Notes: generated from the sequence alone by a model not told the origin. 64,000 bases of DNA from Solirubrobacter sp963837485 (GCA_963837485.1 CAWINP010000015.1:165655-229654); one strand, 5' to 3'. Numbered from the stretch's first letter, positions 7,798 through 17,310 are shown. Numbers and translations are program-made.

Positions 7798-9622
7798 AGC
7801 CGGCCGAGCTCAGGTCCGAGAGCCGGTAGGCGCCGAGCCCGAACGAGGAGAGCGTGTAGAGGTCGCCGCCGATCACCAGCGCGCGCTCGATCGGCGCGGC
7901 GTCGGGACGCGAGGACACATGGTGCTCGAGCCGCGCCCACTCGCTCAGCGGCGAGGCGCCCGCGTGCAGCGCCACGGCGCCGTTGAACCCGGAGCCGACG
8001 AACGGCACGACCGCGAGCCCGGTCTTCTTCCAGAACAGGAACGCGTGCGGGTCGGTCTCGAGCGGGCTGAACCCGTTCCCGAGCTCGAGCTGCGAGACCT
8101 GCTGCGGCGCGGCGAGGTTCGATACGTCGAACAGGGACGCCTTCACTGCCGCGCCCACGCGCCCGACGCCGAGCAGCAGATCGTCGGTGACCGGGTGCAG
8201 ATAGGCGGAGTAGCCCGGCAGGTCGAGCCGGCCGCGCACCACAGGCGCCTGCGGGTTGGACAGGTCCAGCGCGAACAGCGGATCGCCGAGCTGCTGCTGG
8301 AACGTGACGACGTAGCCCTTGTCGCCCATGAAGCGCACGGCGTAGATCCGCTCGCGCGTGCCCAGGCCGCCGACCGCCCCGATCTTCTCCAGCTGCCTTC
8401 CGTTCTGGCGCAGCACGGTGACCGTGCTCGACGAATCCGCCATCCCTGCCCCCGGCACCCAGGGCGGCTGCTCGGTGCTCGCCACTCTCAGGTCTCCCTT
8501 GTACTGCGAGAGCGCGTACGAGTTCAGGATGAACCCGGGGACGGAGCCGCTGGCACGGTAGACCGTGCGCTCGGGGTCGGAGATGTCGAAGCGGTGGATC
8601 TCGGTCGTCACCGTGTCCGGAGCGACGGTGCCGGTCTCGATCGAGCGCACGAAGCGCCGGCTGGCCACGTAGAGGGAATCGTCGGACCCGTAGACGACCT
8701 GCGCGCCGGCCATCACGCCGTCGCGGTCGAGCGAGTACATGCCGCGGTCGAGGTCGACGGTCAGGATCGCCAGCACGTCGAGGCCGGAGAACTGCCGCGG
8801 TCGGGTGACCGCGTCACACGGTGCGAGGTCGCGCTTGAACGTGCGTCCCGACAGGCTGCTCTTGAGCACAGTGCGGCCGAGGAAGGCGCGCTTGCCGGCG
8901 GCGTCGGGCTCGGCGATCGGGTCCGGCGCCGAATCGATCACCAGCCGCGCGGTCGCGCCGTGCTGGCGCGCGTCGACGAAGCGGCCGGGGACGGTCATCG
9001 TGCGTGCGACCTTCGGCGTCGCCGGGTCGGACACGTCGACCTCGGTCACGATCGTCTGAGGCGCGTCGCCCTCCATCGCGACCGGTTCGACCGGCCGGGG
9101 CACCTGGCCGGTGAAGCCCTCCGACGCGATCACCAGCACGCGATCGCCGCGGACGAGCAGCTGCTGGCCCTGGCCTTCGAGCGCGAGCTTGCCGCGCACG
9201 ATCGGCGTGCCGCCGGTGACGTCAATGACGCGCAGCATGCGGTCGGTCACCGCGAACACCCGCCGGCCGTCGGTCTTGACGACGTCGGGCTCGTCGACTC
9301 CGAGCTCCTGCACGTTGGTGCCGGAGAAGTCCTCCACGGTCCCTCCGACCGCGGTCCCGTCCACCGGCGCAGCCGTCGGTGCGACCGCCCCGTTGTCCTC
9401 GCGAGGCGCGGGGACCGGCGTCGTGACGATCGCGTCGATCGGACGCGGGACGCCTTGTGGCGCCACGCCGACGCCGCCGCCGGTGCGCTCGGCGCCCGCG
9501 CGCGCGAAGTCGACGAGCGCCTTGCAGCTGTCGAACGCCTTCAATCGCGGCGGCGCCGCTCCAGCGGACGGCACGACGATCAGACCCAGGCCCAGCGTGA
9601 GGACGGCGACGCGGCAGCGCAT
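7784..9622 (-). CDS. Secreted beta-propeller domain protein
   Basis: A 612-residue exported protein with a signal peptide (MRCRVAVLTLGLGLIVVPSA) and a C-terminal beta-propeller of the Beta_propel (PF09826) type. Indicators are TNVQELGVDEPDVVKTDG, the repeated DISDPERT/DVSDPATPK/DLSNPQAPV blade motifs, GYSAYLHPVTDDLLLGVG and ETDPHAFLFW. Such proteins are extracellular or lipoprotein-like and of unknown role. I chose ATG 9622 because the signal peptide begins there; the open frame continues far upstream only as antisense of the neighbouring amidase. The amidase gene ends 27 bases upstream on the same strand, suggesting cotranscription. Confidence 0.85.
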   Translation of the reverse strand: MRCRVAVLTLGLGLIVVPSAGAAPPRLKAFDSCKALVDFARAGAERTGGGVGVAPQGVPRPIDAIVTTPVPAPREDNGAVAPTAAPVDGTAVGGTVEDFSGTNVQELGVDEPDVVKTDGRRVFAVTDRMLRVIDVTGGTPIVRGKLALEGQGQQLLVRGDRVLVIASEGFTGQVPRPVEPVAMEGDAPQTIVTEVDVSDPATPKVARTMTVPGRFVDARQHGATARLVIDSAPDPIAEPDAAGKRAFLGRTVLKSSLSGRTFKRDLAPCDAVTRPRQFSGLDVLAILTVDLDRGMYSLDRDGVMAGAQVVYGSDDSLYVASRRFVRSIETGTVAPDTVTTEIHRFDISDPERTVYRASGSVPGFILNSYALSQYKGDLRVASTEQPPWVPGAGMADSSSTVTVLRQNGRQLEKIGAVGGLGTRERIYAVRFMGDKGYVVTFQQQLGDPLFALDLSNPQAPVVRGRLDLPGYSAYLHPVTDDLLLGVGRVGAAVKASLFDVSNLAAPQQVSQLELGNGFSPLETDPHAFLFWKKTGLAVVPFVGSGFNGAVALHAGASPLSEWARLEHHVSSRPDAAPIERALVIGGDLYTLSSFGLGAYRLSDLSSAGFTAF

Positions 9623-9648
9623 GAGCGCCAACCTAGCGGGCCATGTGC

Positions 9649-10326
9649 CTAATCGCACGCGCCCCGGTTCGCGAGGCGGGAGCGGTAGGACTGCATGTGC
9701 TCGTGCGTCCAGTCGCCGTGCGTCTGCGTTCGCAGTCGCGCGACGTGCTCGCGGTGGTACGGCGACGACAGGCTCTCGCTGTGGCCGATCACATTGCCGA
9801 CGCCGATCGAGTACCGGCAGCGCAGCCAGCGGGTCAGCCGCAGCGACGCCGCCATCTGGCGGGCGTTGTGGATCACGTCGTCGTCGCTGGTACCGACGTG
9901 CTCGATCCCGAACGCCGTGTAGTTGAGCCCGACTGTGTGCCGGCACATGATCGAGAGCGGGACCAGCTGGTAGATCGTGCCGTCGCGATCGATCACGAAG
10001 TGCGAGCACAGACCCGGCAGCTCGTGCAGCTCGGTGTCCGGCCGGTCGGGCGCGAACGTGTTGAAGACGGCCGAGAACGTGCTCGTGACGGTGACGTGCT
10101 CGACGATCACGTTCGGGTTCTTCAGGCGGTACGTGTCCAGGCCGTAGTGGCGCTGCGCATAGGCGGCGGTCTCGCGCTTTCGCTTGGCCGGGAAGGGGAT
10201 CGGCTTGGAGACGATCGTCGGCTTCGGGACTGCGGCCTCGGCGGCCGGCGCGCACAGCAGCGCGAGCGCCGCGAGCAGCAGGATTCGTTGCGCCACGCCC
10301 ACCACCTTGACACGCGCGGATGGCAT
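9649..10326 (-). CDS. Secreted N-acetylmuramoyl-L-alanine amidase
   Basis: A 225-residue Amidase_2-family enzyme that cleaves the bond between MurNAc and the stem peptide. A signal peptide covers about residues 10-32 (RILLLAALALLCAPAAEA). Zinc and catalytic motifs are VEHVTVTS, CSHFVIDRDGTIYQL, CRHTVGLNYTAFGIEHVG and VIGHSES. Downstream on the same strand is the beta-propeller protein. The start is uncertain: ATG at 10326 overlaps the first bases of the divergent membrane-protein frame, and an internal GTG seven codons later would also leave the signal peptide intact. Products would feed the MurQ-type recycling enzyme encoded just left of it. Confidence 0.86.
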   Translation of the reverse strand: MPSARVKVVGVAQRILLLAALALLCAPAAEAAVPKPTIVSKPIPFPAKRKRETAAYAQRHYGLDTYRLKNPNVIVEHVTVTSTFSAVFNTFAPDRPDTELHELPGLCSHFVIDRDGTIYQLVPLSIMCRHTVGLNYTAFGIEHVGTSDDDVIHNARQMAASLRLTRWLRCRYSIGVGNVIGHSESLSSPYHREHVARLRTQTHGDWTHEHMQSYRSRLANRGACD

Positions 10327-10349
10327 CAGGGAGGGTGGGGCGGCCGCCC

Positions 10350-11432
10350 GTGCACGCTTCGCAAGTCATCGGCATCTGCATCATCGGTGGCTACTGGGCC
10401 GTGCTGATCGCGACCCGGTGGATGTTCATCGCGCGCCCCAACCGGCGCTTCACGCTGGCCCGGATCGATGACGCGCAGTTCCACCTCGAGGACGACGACG
10501 CGCCGCCGTCGCTGCTGGACGAGGCGCGGGCGATCGCCACCGGCGACCTGATGCTCGGCGAGCCGATCTGGCTGCGCCACCGCCGGGGCCGCGAGCACCC
10601 GGACGAGGCGCCGGCCGTGCGCGCGCTCAAGCGCTGGGCGGAGCGCCTCAGCGGCCCGCTGATCTGGAACGGCTCGCGCGACCTCGTCGCCTGGGACCTG
10701 GTGCACCGTGTCGAGGCCGATGCGGGCGGGCGCCTCACCGGCCCCGCGCTGGTCGCCCGGCTGATGAAGGCGCAGAGCCAGCTCGACGACCTTCCGGAGC
10801 GCAAGCGCGTCTACTGGAGCCTGGTCCTGAACGACCTGCTGCAAGGCAGCCCGCACACCAAGCTGCGCAACGAGGAGGTCGCCCAGGCGATCCTCCACAA
10901 CCTGCTGACCGAGCTCTACGACGCGCGCGACACGAAGTTCACGAACCTCGCGACGCAGCAGAACAAGGTGACCTGGATGGTCTTCACCGGCCTGGCGATC
11001 ATGGCCGCGCTCGTGTCGCAGGGCTACGAGGACCTGCTGATGGCCGGCGCCGTCGGCGGCATCCTCAGCCGCCTCCAGCGCGAGCTCGACCGCCGCGACG
11101 TCCCGAGCGACTACGGGCTCTCGTGGTCGGTGCTGTTCCTCTCGCCGGTCTCGGGCGCGCTCTCGGCCTGGGCCGGCCTGCTGCTGCTGCAGGCGCTACA
11201 GCAGGTCAACGTGTTCGACCTGTCCACTCTGCTGCCGGCGAACACGGACCTCACGAACCCGACCGGAGCCATCCTGGGCGTGGCGATCGTGTTCGGCTTC
11301 ACGGAGCGGCTGCTCGACCGCATCGTGCGCCAGGCGACCGAGGAGATCGGGACCAAGGCCCAGCAGGCCAAAGCGGTCGAGGTGCAGCCCGAGCCGCCGC
11401 CCGCCACCCGGGTCACCGCGCCTACGGCATAG
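10350..11432 (+). CDS. Membrane protein of unknown function
   Basis: About 360 residues. One N-terminal transmembrane helix (VIGICIIGGYWAVLIATRW) is followed by a soluble region of roughly 170 residues and then three or four C-terminal hydrophobic segments (WMVFTGLAIMAALVS, LLMAGAVGGILS, SVLFLSPVSGALSAWAGLLL, GAILGVAIVFGF). A hydrophilic Ala/Gln/Pro-rich tail ends it. I chose GTG at 10350 because a GGGAGG sequence lies upstream (about 15 bases, longer than ideal); an ATG at 10320 is also in frame. I do not recognise the family. Its last 11 bases overlap the convergent TetR gene. Confidence 0.68.
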   Translation: MHASQVIGICIIGGYWAVLIATRWMFIARPNRRFTLARIDDAQFHLEDDDAPPSLLDEARAIATGDLMLGEPIWLRHRRGREHPDEAPAVRALKRWAERLSGPLIWNGSRDLVAWDLVHRVEADAGGRLTGPALVARLMKAQSQLDDLPERKRVYWSLVLNDLLQGSPHTKLRNEEVAQAILHNLLTELYDARDTKFTNLATQQNKVTWMVFTGLAIMAALVSQGYEDLLMAGAVGGILSRLQRELDRRDVPSDYGLSWSVLFLSPVSGALSAWAGLLLLQALQQVNVFDLSTLLPANTDLTNPTGAILGVAIVFGFTERLLDRIVRQATEEIGTKAQQAKAVEVQPEPPPATRVTAPTA

Positions 11433-11925
11433 CGCGCTCCGCGGCGATGGCGCCGCGCAGCAGCTCGATCGCGCGCTCGCGCGTGATCACGCCCGCGAGC
11501 CAGCGCGCGCTCAGCCCGTCGACCAGCGCGGTCAGCCGCTCGGCGCTCTCGCGCGAGCCGATGGCGCCGGCCACGAGATCCGTCCACGTCTCGCTGGCGG
11601 AGCGCAGCCCGTCGCGCAGCGCCGGCTCGAACACCGCCGACGCGAGCACCTCGCCCCACACGACCGACGTGTCGTGCGCGCTCTCGTCGAGCTCGGCCAG
11701 CAACATCGACTCGGCGCTCGCGCCCGCCTTGCGCGCGGCCCGCTCGTTCGCGTGGTCGAGCGTCGCCTGCACGAGCCCGTTGCGATTGACGAAGTAGTAG
11801 TAGATCAGCGAGACGGCGACGCCCGCCTCTGCCGCCACCTGCTCGACTCGCAGCCCGCGCACGCCGCGGCGCGCGATCACGGCGATCGCCGCGTCGAGGA
11901 TCGCCTGCCTGCGGTCGCTGGGCAC
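11422..11925 (-). CDS. TetR-family transcriptional regulator
   Basis: A 167-residue repressor with a standard N-terminal helix-turn-helix: RQAILDAAIAVIARRGVRG, then VEQVAAEAGVAVSLIYYYF with the family's YYF recognition-helix end. The C-terminal ligand pocket includes an SLIYYYFVNRNGLV-adjacent region and a typical WLAGVITRERAIELLRGAI ending. The ligand is unknown. It faces the membrane-protein gene and is followed on the minus strand by nothing within 400 bases, so its target is not clear from context. Confidence 0.88.
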   Translation of the reverse strand: MPSDRRQAILDAAIAVIARRGVRGLRVEQVAAEAGVAVSLIYYYFVNRNGLVQATLDHANERAARKAGASAESMLLAELDESAHDTSVVWGEVLASAVFEPALRDGLRSASETWTDLVAGAIGSRESAERLTALVDGLSARWLAGVITRERAIELLRGAIAAERAMP

Positions 11926-11977
11926 TGGACGCCAAGCCTAGCCGCCGGCGTCGCGGGCTCGGCGGCCGCTCAGCGGG

Positions 11978-12268
11978 TTAGTAGCGGACCGACGCGTTCG
12001 AGGATTCGCTGCGGTGCTTGCGCGCGCAGGGGCGCTCGCCGCTCCACGCGGCGTCGGACTGCACGGCGTGCACGCGCAGCTTCGCCGCGGCCGGCGTGGG
12101 CGCCTGGTCGTCGGAGCTGGTCAGCGCCCAGGCTCCCGCCGCCATCGCGCCCGCGGTGAGCGCGGCGGCGATGATCGAGAGCGCCCAGCGGGTCGCGCGG
12201 CGCGGGCCGCGCGGCTCGGGCTCCTCGATCATGTGGAGCTCGACGTCGTCGAAGCGATCAGGCTCCAT
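11978..12268 (-). CDS. Small membrane-anchored protein, 96 aa
   Basis: A 96-residue hypothetical with a charged N-terminus (MEPDRFDDVELHMIEEPEP), one transmembrane helix (RWALSIIAAALTAGAMAAGAWAL minus its edges, about residues 27-48) and a short basic exported tail containing one Cys. Codon usage fits the genome. It lies just upstream of the TetR gene on the same strand (52 bases apart) and could be cotranscribed with it. I know no family. Confidence 0.5.
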   Translation of the reverse strand: MEPDRFDDVELHMIEEPEPRGPRRATRWALSIIAAALTAGAMAAGAWALTSSDDQAPTPAAAKLRVHAVQSDAAWSGERPCARKHRSESSNASVRY

Positions 12269-12492
12269 ATGGTGAGAGTATCGCTCTCAGCCGGATCTGG
12301 CGAGCCTCTCAGGTCCGCGTGGGTACCGGTTCCGGCGACTCGGCGCGATCGGCAGCGTGGCGGGGCCGGCGCGATTCGCACGCCGGAGAGGGGGTGCCCC
12401 ACGTTTCTCAACTGTGGGTTGAGTTTTGTAGGTCACCCCCAGCTCGCAAGCTTCTCCCGCTCCGATCACGGGGCGCCCGTCGCGATCGGGGC

Positions 12493-14034
12493 CTACGCGG
12501 CGAACACGGAGCCGAGCGCGTCGAGCGTCGCCGCGAACGCGTGCTCCGGCGGCGCCGCGTAGCCGACCACGAGGCCCTCGAACCGGCGCTCGCGGTGCCA
12601 GTACGGGCCGAGCGGCTCCAGGGCGAGCGCGTGCCTGGCGGCGCGGGCCAGAACCTCCTCCTCCGACGCGACCTCGACCACCACGTGCAGCCCGGCGGCG
12701 ATGCCGAGCGCGCGGCGGTCGCCGAGCCGCGCGAGCAGTGCGTCGCGCCGGCGCCGGTAGCGCTGGCGCATGCGCCGGACGTGCCGGTCATAGGCGCCGC
12801 CGGACAGCAGCTCGGCGAGCGCGAGCTGCTCCAGCGCGGGCGCGACGCCCGCCAGGCGCTTGGCCGCGAGCACGGGCGCGAGCAGCCGCTGCGGGACCAC
12901 GAGCCAGCCGAGCCGCAGCGCCGGCGCGAGCGTCTTGCTCGCGGTGCCCGCGTAGACGACGTGCTCGGGATCGAGCCCCTGCAGCGCGCCGGTGGTCTGG
13001 CGGTCGTAGCGGAACTCGCCGTCGTAGTCGTCCTCGATCACCACGGCGCCGCGCTCGCGGGCCCAGGCCACGAAGGCCGAGCGCCGCTCGGGCGCGAGCG
13101 TTCCGCCGAGCGGGAACTGATGCGCCGGCGTGAGGTGCACGGCGGCGACGCCGGGCGGGACGTCGGGACGCGCGCCGCGCTCGTCGACCTCCAGCCGCGC
13201 GACGCGGATGCCCGCCGCGTGCACGATGTCGCGGTGGGCGAGCAGGCACGGGTCCTCCATCGCCAGCGCCCCGATCCCGCGAAGCGCGCGGCACAGGAGC
13301 GCGAGCCCCTCGGTGAACCCGGCACAGATCACGATCCGCTCGGGGTCGGCCAGCACACCGCGCGCACGGCCGAGATAGCGCGCGAGCGCGTCGCGAAGCT
13401 CCGGCCGCCCCCGCGGATCGCCGGGACCCAGCGCCGCGTCCGGGGCCGAGTTGAGCGCGCGCCGGAGCGAGGAGACCCAGGCCGAGCGCGGGAACGCGCT
13501 CACGTCGGGCAGTCCGGGCCGGAGCGTCAGGCGCGGCTCGGCGGCCGGGTGCGCGCCGGGCGCCGAGTCAGGCCCGGGCGCCGAGCCAGGGCCGGGCACC
13601 GCGCGGGGCGCGCCGGATTCGCCGAGGACCGCGACCGTCGCCGCGTCCGCCCGCGCCGCGCGCTCGTCAACGGCCGCGCCCGGCCCCGGCGCCGGCGCGC
13701 AACCGGCCGCCTCCGGCCGTCCCGCATGCTCCGCAACGACCGCTCCCGGCGCGTTCAACTCCAGCGCGCGCAGACCCTCGGCCACGCGCGTCGGCGCGCC
13801 GGGCCGGGACCGGAGGTAGCCCTCGGTCGCGAGCTGGGCGTACGCCTCCGCCACCGTTCCGCGTGCGAGCCCGAGGTCGTGGGCGAGCGCGCGGGTGGAC
13901 GGGATGCGGTCGCCGGGGCGCAGGCGGCCGTAGCGGATTGCTTCGCGGACGGCGCGCTCGAGCGCCACGCGGCGGCCGCCGCCCGCCAGCAGGTCGATGT
14001 GGAAATCAAGCGAACTGGCCCAATCTTCTGACAC
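12493..14034 (-). CDS. MocR-type regulator (GntR wHTH fused to PLP aminotransferase-like domain)
   Basis: A 513-residue PdxR/MocR protein. Residues about 20-90 form a GntR winged helix (LERAVREAIRYGRLRPGDRI, PSTRALAHDLGLARGTVAEA). An unusually long Ala/Pro/Gly linker follows, with repeats such as PGPGSAPGPDSAPGAHPA. The C-terminal fold-type I aminotransferase domain has VIEDDYDGEFRY and the PLP-lysine motif AGTASKTLAPALRLGW. MocR proteins usually control a divergent gene using PLP or an amino compound as effector. Here the divergent gene, 47 bases away, encodes an AhpD-like protein. Confidence 0.9.
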   Translation of the reverse strand: MSEDWASSLDFHIDLLAGGGRRVALERAVREAIRYGRLRPGDRIPSTRALAHDLGLARGTVAEAYAQLATEGYLRSRPGAPTRVAEGLRALELNAPGAVVAEHAGRPEAAGCAPAPGPGAAVDERAARADAATVAVLGESGAPRAVPGPGSAPGPDSAPGAHPAAEPRLTLRPGLPDVSAFPRSAWVSSLRRALNSAPDAALGPGDPRGRPELRDALARYLGRARGVLADPERIVICAGFTEGLALLCRALRGIGALAMEDPCLLAHRDIVHAAGIRVARLEVDERGARPDVPPGVAAVHLTPAHQFPLGGTLAPERRSAFVAWARERGAVVIEDDYDGEFRYDRQTTGALQGLDPEHVVYAGTASKTLAPALRLGWLVVPQRLLAPVLAAKRLAGVAPALEQLALAELLSGGAYDRHVRRMRQRYRRRRDALLARLGDRRALGIAAGLHVVVEVASEEEVLARAARHALALEPLGPYWHRERRFEGLVVGYAAPPEHAFAATLDALGSVFAA

Positions 14035-14058
14035 GAAAGCGGCCCTTCAGAGTGGCTC
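14015..14058. promoter_or_regulatory. Possible MocR operator half-sites between the divergent genes
   Basis: Two direct-repeat-like heptamers, CTGGCCC (14015-14021) and GTGGCTC (14052-14058), lie 37 bases apart across the MocR start and the intergenic gap. CTGACA (14028-14033) and TGTCAG further right form a separated inverted repeat. MocR regulators commonly bind direct repeats next to a divergent target, which is the only reason to single these out. The match is short and could be chance. Confidence 0.2.
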
Positions 14059-14081
14059 GGTTGCAGCCTACTGTCAGGTGC

Positions 14082-14528
14082 ATGGCTACGACCACCCCGC
14101 GCGTCGACATCAATGCCGACGCCCCCGACCTCTACAGGGCCTACAACCACCTCGACAACACGACGGGTCGCTCGTCGCTCGATCCGGCGCTCGCGTTGCT
14201 CGTCTACATCCGCGCCTCCCAGATCAACGGCTGCGCGTACTGCGTCGACTCGCACACCCAGGACGCGCTGGCCGCCGGAGAGAGCGACCGGCGGCTGTAC
14301 GCGACCGCCGTGTGGCGCGAGTCCCCGCTGTTCAGCGAGCGCGAGCGCGCCGCGTTTGCGCTCACCGAGGCGGTCACGCTGATCGCCGAGCGCGACGTGG
14401 ACGCCGCCTACGACGCCGCCGCGGAGCACTTCCCTCCGGACGAGCTGGCGGCGCTGCTCTACGCGATCGTGACGATCAACGGCTGGAACCGGCTCGCGGT
14501 CTCCACGCACATGGTCTTCGAGCCTTGA
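14082..14528 (+). CDS. Carboxymuconolactone decarboxylase / AhpD-like protein
   Basis: A 148-residue all-helical protein of the AhpD/CMD family. The redox motif is CAYCVDSHTQDA, a CxxC followed by His three residues on, with an upstream conserved region LLVYIRASQINGC. Such proteins act as alkylhydroperoxidase-like disulfide reductants. ATG 14082 begins the recognisable N-terminus (MATTTPRVDINADAP). It is divergent from the MocR regulator, which is the likely controller. The gene stands 64 bases before the amylase gene, which has its own ribosome-binding site. Confidence 0.85.
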   Translation: MATTTPRVDINADAPDLYRAYNHLDNTTGRSSLDPALALLVYIRASQINGCAYCVDSHTQDALAAGESDRRLYATAVWRESPLFSERERAAFALTEAVTLIAERDVDAAYDAAAEHFPPDELAALLYAIVTINGWNRLAVSTHMVFEP

Positions 14529-14592
14529 CAACCCGGGAACCGGCTGGCACGGTGCTGGAACCGGTTCCAGTTGGGAAGGCGAGGAGATGGGG

Positions 14593-17310
14593 ATGAGCAC
14601 GCTCCTTCGGGGCGCGGCGGCGCTTGCCGCCGCGCTCTTGCTGGCGCTGCCGGCGGCGGCGCGCGCACACGGTGACGACGGCGGCGGGCATAGCCTGCGC
14701 GCCCCGCTCACGGGCGAGAGCTTCTACTTCGTGATGGCCGATCGGTTCGAGAACGGCACCACGGGCAACGACCTCGGCGGGCTGCCGGCCGACCGGCTCG
14801 TGTCAGGTTTCGACCCCGCCGCCAAGGGCTTCTACCACGGCGGCGACCTGGCCGGGATCCGGCAGCGGCTGCGCTACATCAAGGGCCTCGGGACGACCGC
14901 GATCTGGCTCACGCCGAGCTTCAAGAACCGCGCGGTGCAGCCGGAGGACGGGCCGTCGGCCGGTTACCACGGCTACTGGATCACCGACTTCACGCAGATC
15001 GACCCGCACCTTGGCACCAACGCCGACCTCGCCGCGCTGATCCGCGACGCGCACGCGCTGGGGATGAAGGTCTTCTTCGACATCATCACCAATCACACCG
15101 CGGACGTCATCGACTACGAGGGCGCGCACCGTCCCGCCTACGTCTCCAAGGACCAGGCGCCCTACCGGACGGCGTCGGGCACGCCGTTCGACGACCGCGA
15201 CTTCGCCGGCGGGAGCGCGTTCCCGCCGCTCAGCGCGGCGACGAGCTTCCCATTCAAGCCGTTCGTCCCGGCCGGCCTGCCCGCCAAGGTCCCGGCGTGG
15301 CTGAACGACGTGACGAACTACCACAACCGCGGCAACACGACCTTCACTGGCGAGAACTCGCTCTACGGCGACTTCTTCGGGCTCGACGACCTGTTCACGG
15401 AGAAGCCCCAGGTCGTGCAGGGCATGATCGACATCTACGAGACCTGGATCCGGGACTTCGGCGTCGACGGCTTCCGGATCGACACGATGAAGCACGTCAA
15501 CGACGAGTTCTGGCGGCAGTTCGGGCCCGACGTCCTCGCCTACGCCCGCGCGCACGGCAAGCGCGAGTTCTTCATGTTCGGCGAGGTCTTCGACACGTCG
15601 CGGCCGTTCACGTCGCACTTCACGACGCACGACCGCCAGCAGGCGGTGCTCGACTTCCCGTTCCAGGCCGCGGCGCAGGGCTTCGCAGCCGGCTCGCGCC
15701 CGACCGACGAGCTGCGCGACCTCTTCGCGGCCGACGACTGGTACACCGACGCCGACTCGAACGTCTACCAGCTGCCCACGTTTCTCGGCAACCACGACAT
15801 GGGCCGGATGGGCCACTTCATCGATGTCGCCAATCCCGGCGCATCCCAAGGCGAGCGTCTCGCCCGCGACGTGCTGGCGCACCAGCTGATGTACCTCTCG
15901 CGTGGCAACCCGGTCATCTACTACGGCGACGAGCAGGGCTTCACCGGCGACGGCGGCGACCAGGACGCGCGCCAGGACATGTTCCCGAGCAAGGTCGCCT
16001 CCTACAACGACGACGACCTGATCGGCACCGACGCGACCACGGCGGACGCGAACTTCGACACCAACCACCCGCTCTACCGCGCGATCGCCGGCCTCAACGC
16101 GCTCACCACGCGCTATCCGGCGCTGCGCGACGGCGCGATGCAGCCGCGCTGGTCGTCGGCCGCGCCCGGCATCTTCGCGTTCTCGCGCCTGGACCGCGGC
16201 GACCGGCGCGAGTTCGTCGTCGCGCTCAACAACGCCGAGACCGCGACGACCGCGGCGGTGCCGACCTACATGGAGCACACGAAGTTCGAGCTCGTGTACG
16301 GCTCGGGCGCGCGGAGCGTCCGCTCGGGCCGCGACAACCGGCTGAGCGTCACCGTGGGCCCGCTCTCGGCGGTCGTCTACCGCGCCAAGCAGCCGCTGTC
16401 GCACGGCCACGGCGCGCCGCCGATCTCGCTGCGCGACCCGGGCGACCAGCTGCGCGACCGCGCCGAGATCCGCGCCGACGTGGGCGGCGACGGCTTCAAC
16501 GAGGTGACGTTCTACGCCCGCGCCGGGTGGGGCGGCTGGACGCCGGTCGGGACCGACGACAACGCGCCCTACCGCGTCTTCCACGACGTGTCGGACTTCG
16601 CGCCGGGAACGCGCATCGCCTACAAGGCGGTCGTCGGCGACCGCGCGACCGCCGTGCGGACCGGCACGGTGGCGCCGCCGGCGATCGCGCTCGAGGCGCC
16701 CAACGACGGCGGCCGCGTGCGCGGGAAGGTCGAGGTGCGCGCGACGGCGACGCCCGACCGGAGCACCTACTCGGCCACGTTCCTGCGCTCGGTGAACGGC
16801 GGCGCCTGGACGGCGATCGGCACCGACGCCTCGCAGCCGGTCTACACCGCGTTCGACGACACGACCGGACTCGCCGACGGCAGCGTCGTCACCTACAAGG
16901 CGGTGCTGACCTACGCGCCCGGCCGGACGACCGAGAGCGCGCCGCGCAGCGTGACCGTGGCCGCCGCCCCGGTGGCCAACGCGATCGTGCACTACCGGCG
17001 CCCGGCCGGCGACTACGCCGACTGGGGCCTGCACCTATGGGGAGACGCCGTCGACCCGGCGGTGCTCGCGACGGTGAGCTGGGACAAGCCGTACCAGCGC
17101 ACGGGCGCGGACGCGTTCGGCGCCGTCTACTCGATCCCGCTCAAGGACGACACGCAGGCGGTCAACTTCATCATGCACCGGCCGTCCGGGGACACGGTGC
17201 CCGACACGCGCGAGCCGGGCGGCGACCGCAGCTTCGTGCCGCTCGAGCACCCCGAGATCTGGCTCGTGCAGGGCGACCCGGCGGTCTACTTCAGTCCGCC
17301 GGGTCAGTAG
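14593..17310 (+). CDS. Secreted GH13 alpha-amylase/pullulanase-type glycoside hydrolase
   Basis: A 905-residue exported enzyme for alpha-glucans. A signal peptide (about 1-26) precedes the GH13 barrel with all catalytic residues: DGFRID (Asp297, nucleophile), FMFGEVFD (Glu331, acid/base) and FLGNHD (Asp402). Conserved region I is DIITNH. After the barrel come two Ig-like beta domains (about 610-690 and 695-780) with paired GGWTPVGTDDNAPY and GAWTAIGTDASQPV motifs. The end is a PUD/CBM41-type starch-binding domain (IVHYRRPAGDYADWGLHLWG). I chose ATG 14593 over 14587 because GAGGAG ends six bases upstream of it. The stop overlaps the convergent PRC gene by seven bases. Confidence 0.92.
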   Translation: MSTLLRGAAALAAALLLALPAAARAHGDDGGGHSLRAPLTGESFYFVMADRFENGTTGNDLGGLPADRLVSGFDPAAKGFYHGGDLAGIRQRLRYIKGLGTTAIWLTPSFKNRAVQPEDGPSAGYHGYWITDFTQIDPHLGTNADLAALIRDAHALGMKVFFDIITNHTADVIDYEGAHRPAYVSKDQAPYRTASGTPFDDRDFAGGSAFPPLSAATSFPFKPFVPAGLPAKVPAWLNDVTNYHNRGNTTFTGENSLYGDFFGLDDLFTEKPQVVQGMIDIYETWIRDFGVDGFRIDTMKHVNDEFWRQFGPDVLAYARAHGKREFFMFGEVFDTSRPFTSHFTTHDRQQAVLDFPFQAAAQGFAAGSRPTDELRDLFAADDWYTDADSNVYQLPTFLGNHDMGRMGHFIDVANPGASQGERLARDVLAHQLMYLSRGNPVIYYGDEQGFTGDGGDQDARQDMFPSKVASYNDDDLIGTDATTADANFDTNHPLYRAIAGLNALTTRYPALRDGAMQPRWSSAAPGIFAFSRLDRGDRREFVVALNNAETATTAAVPTYMEHTKFELVYGSGARSVRSGRDNRLSVTVGPLSAVVYRAKQPLSHGHGAPPISLRDPGDQLRDRAEIRADVGGDGFNEVTFYARAGWGGWTPVGTDDNAPYRVFHDVSDFAPGTRIAYKAVVGDRATAVRTGTVAPPAIALEAPNDGGRVRGKVEVRATATPDRSTYSATFLRSVNGGAWTAIGTDASQPVYTAFDDTTGLADGSVVTYKAVLTYAPGRTTESAPRSVTVAAAPVANAIVHYRRPAGDYADWGLHLWGDAVDPAVLATVSWDKPYQRTGADAFGAVYSIPLKDDTQAVNFIMHRPSGDTVPDTREPGGDRSFVPLEHPEIWLVQGDPAVYFSPPGQ

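Noticed and set aside
8919..9652. Plus-strand frames opposite the beta-propeller gene
   Set aside because: Shadow frames with no support; the minus-strand gene has a signal peptide and blade repeats.
12319..14031. 570-codon plus-strand frame opposite the MocR gene
   Set aside because: It is the antisense shadow of the MocR coding region; composition is Arg/Gly/Ala-rich with no motifs.
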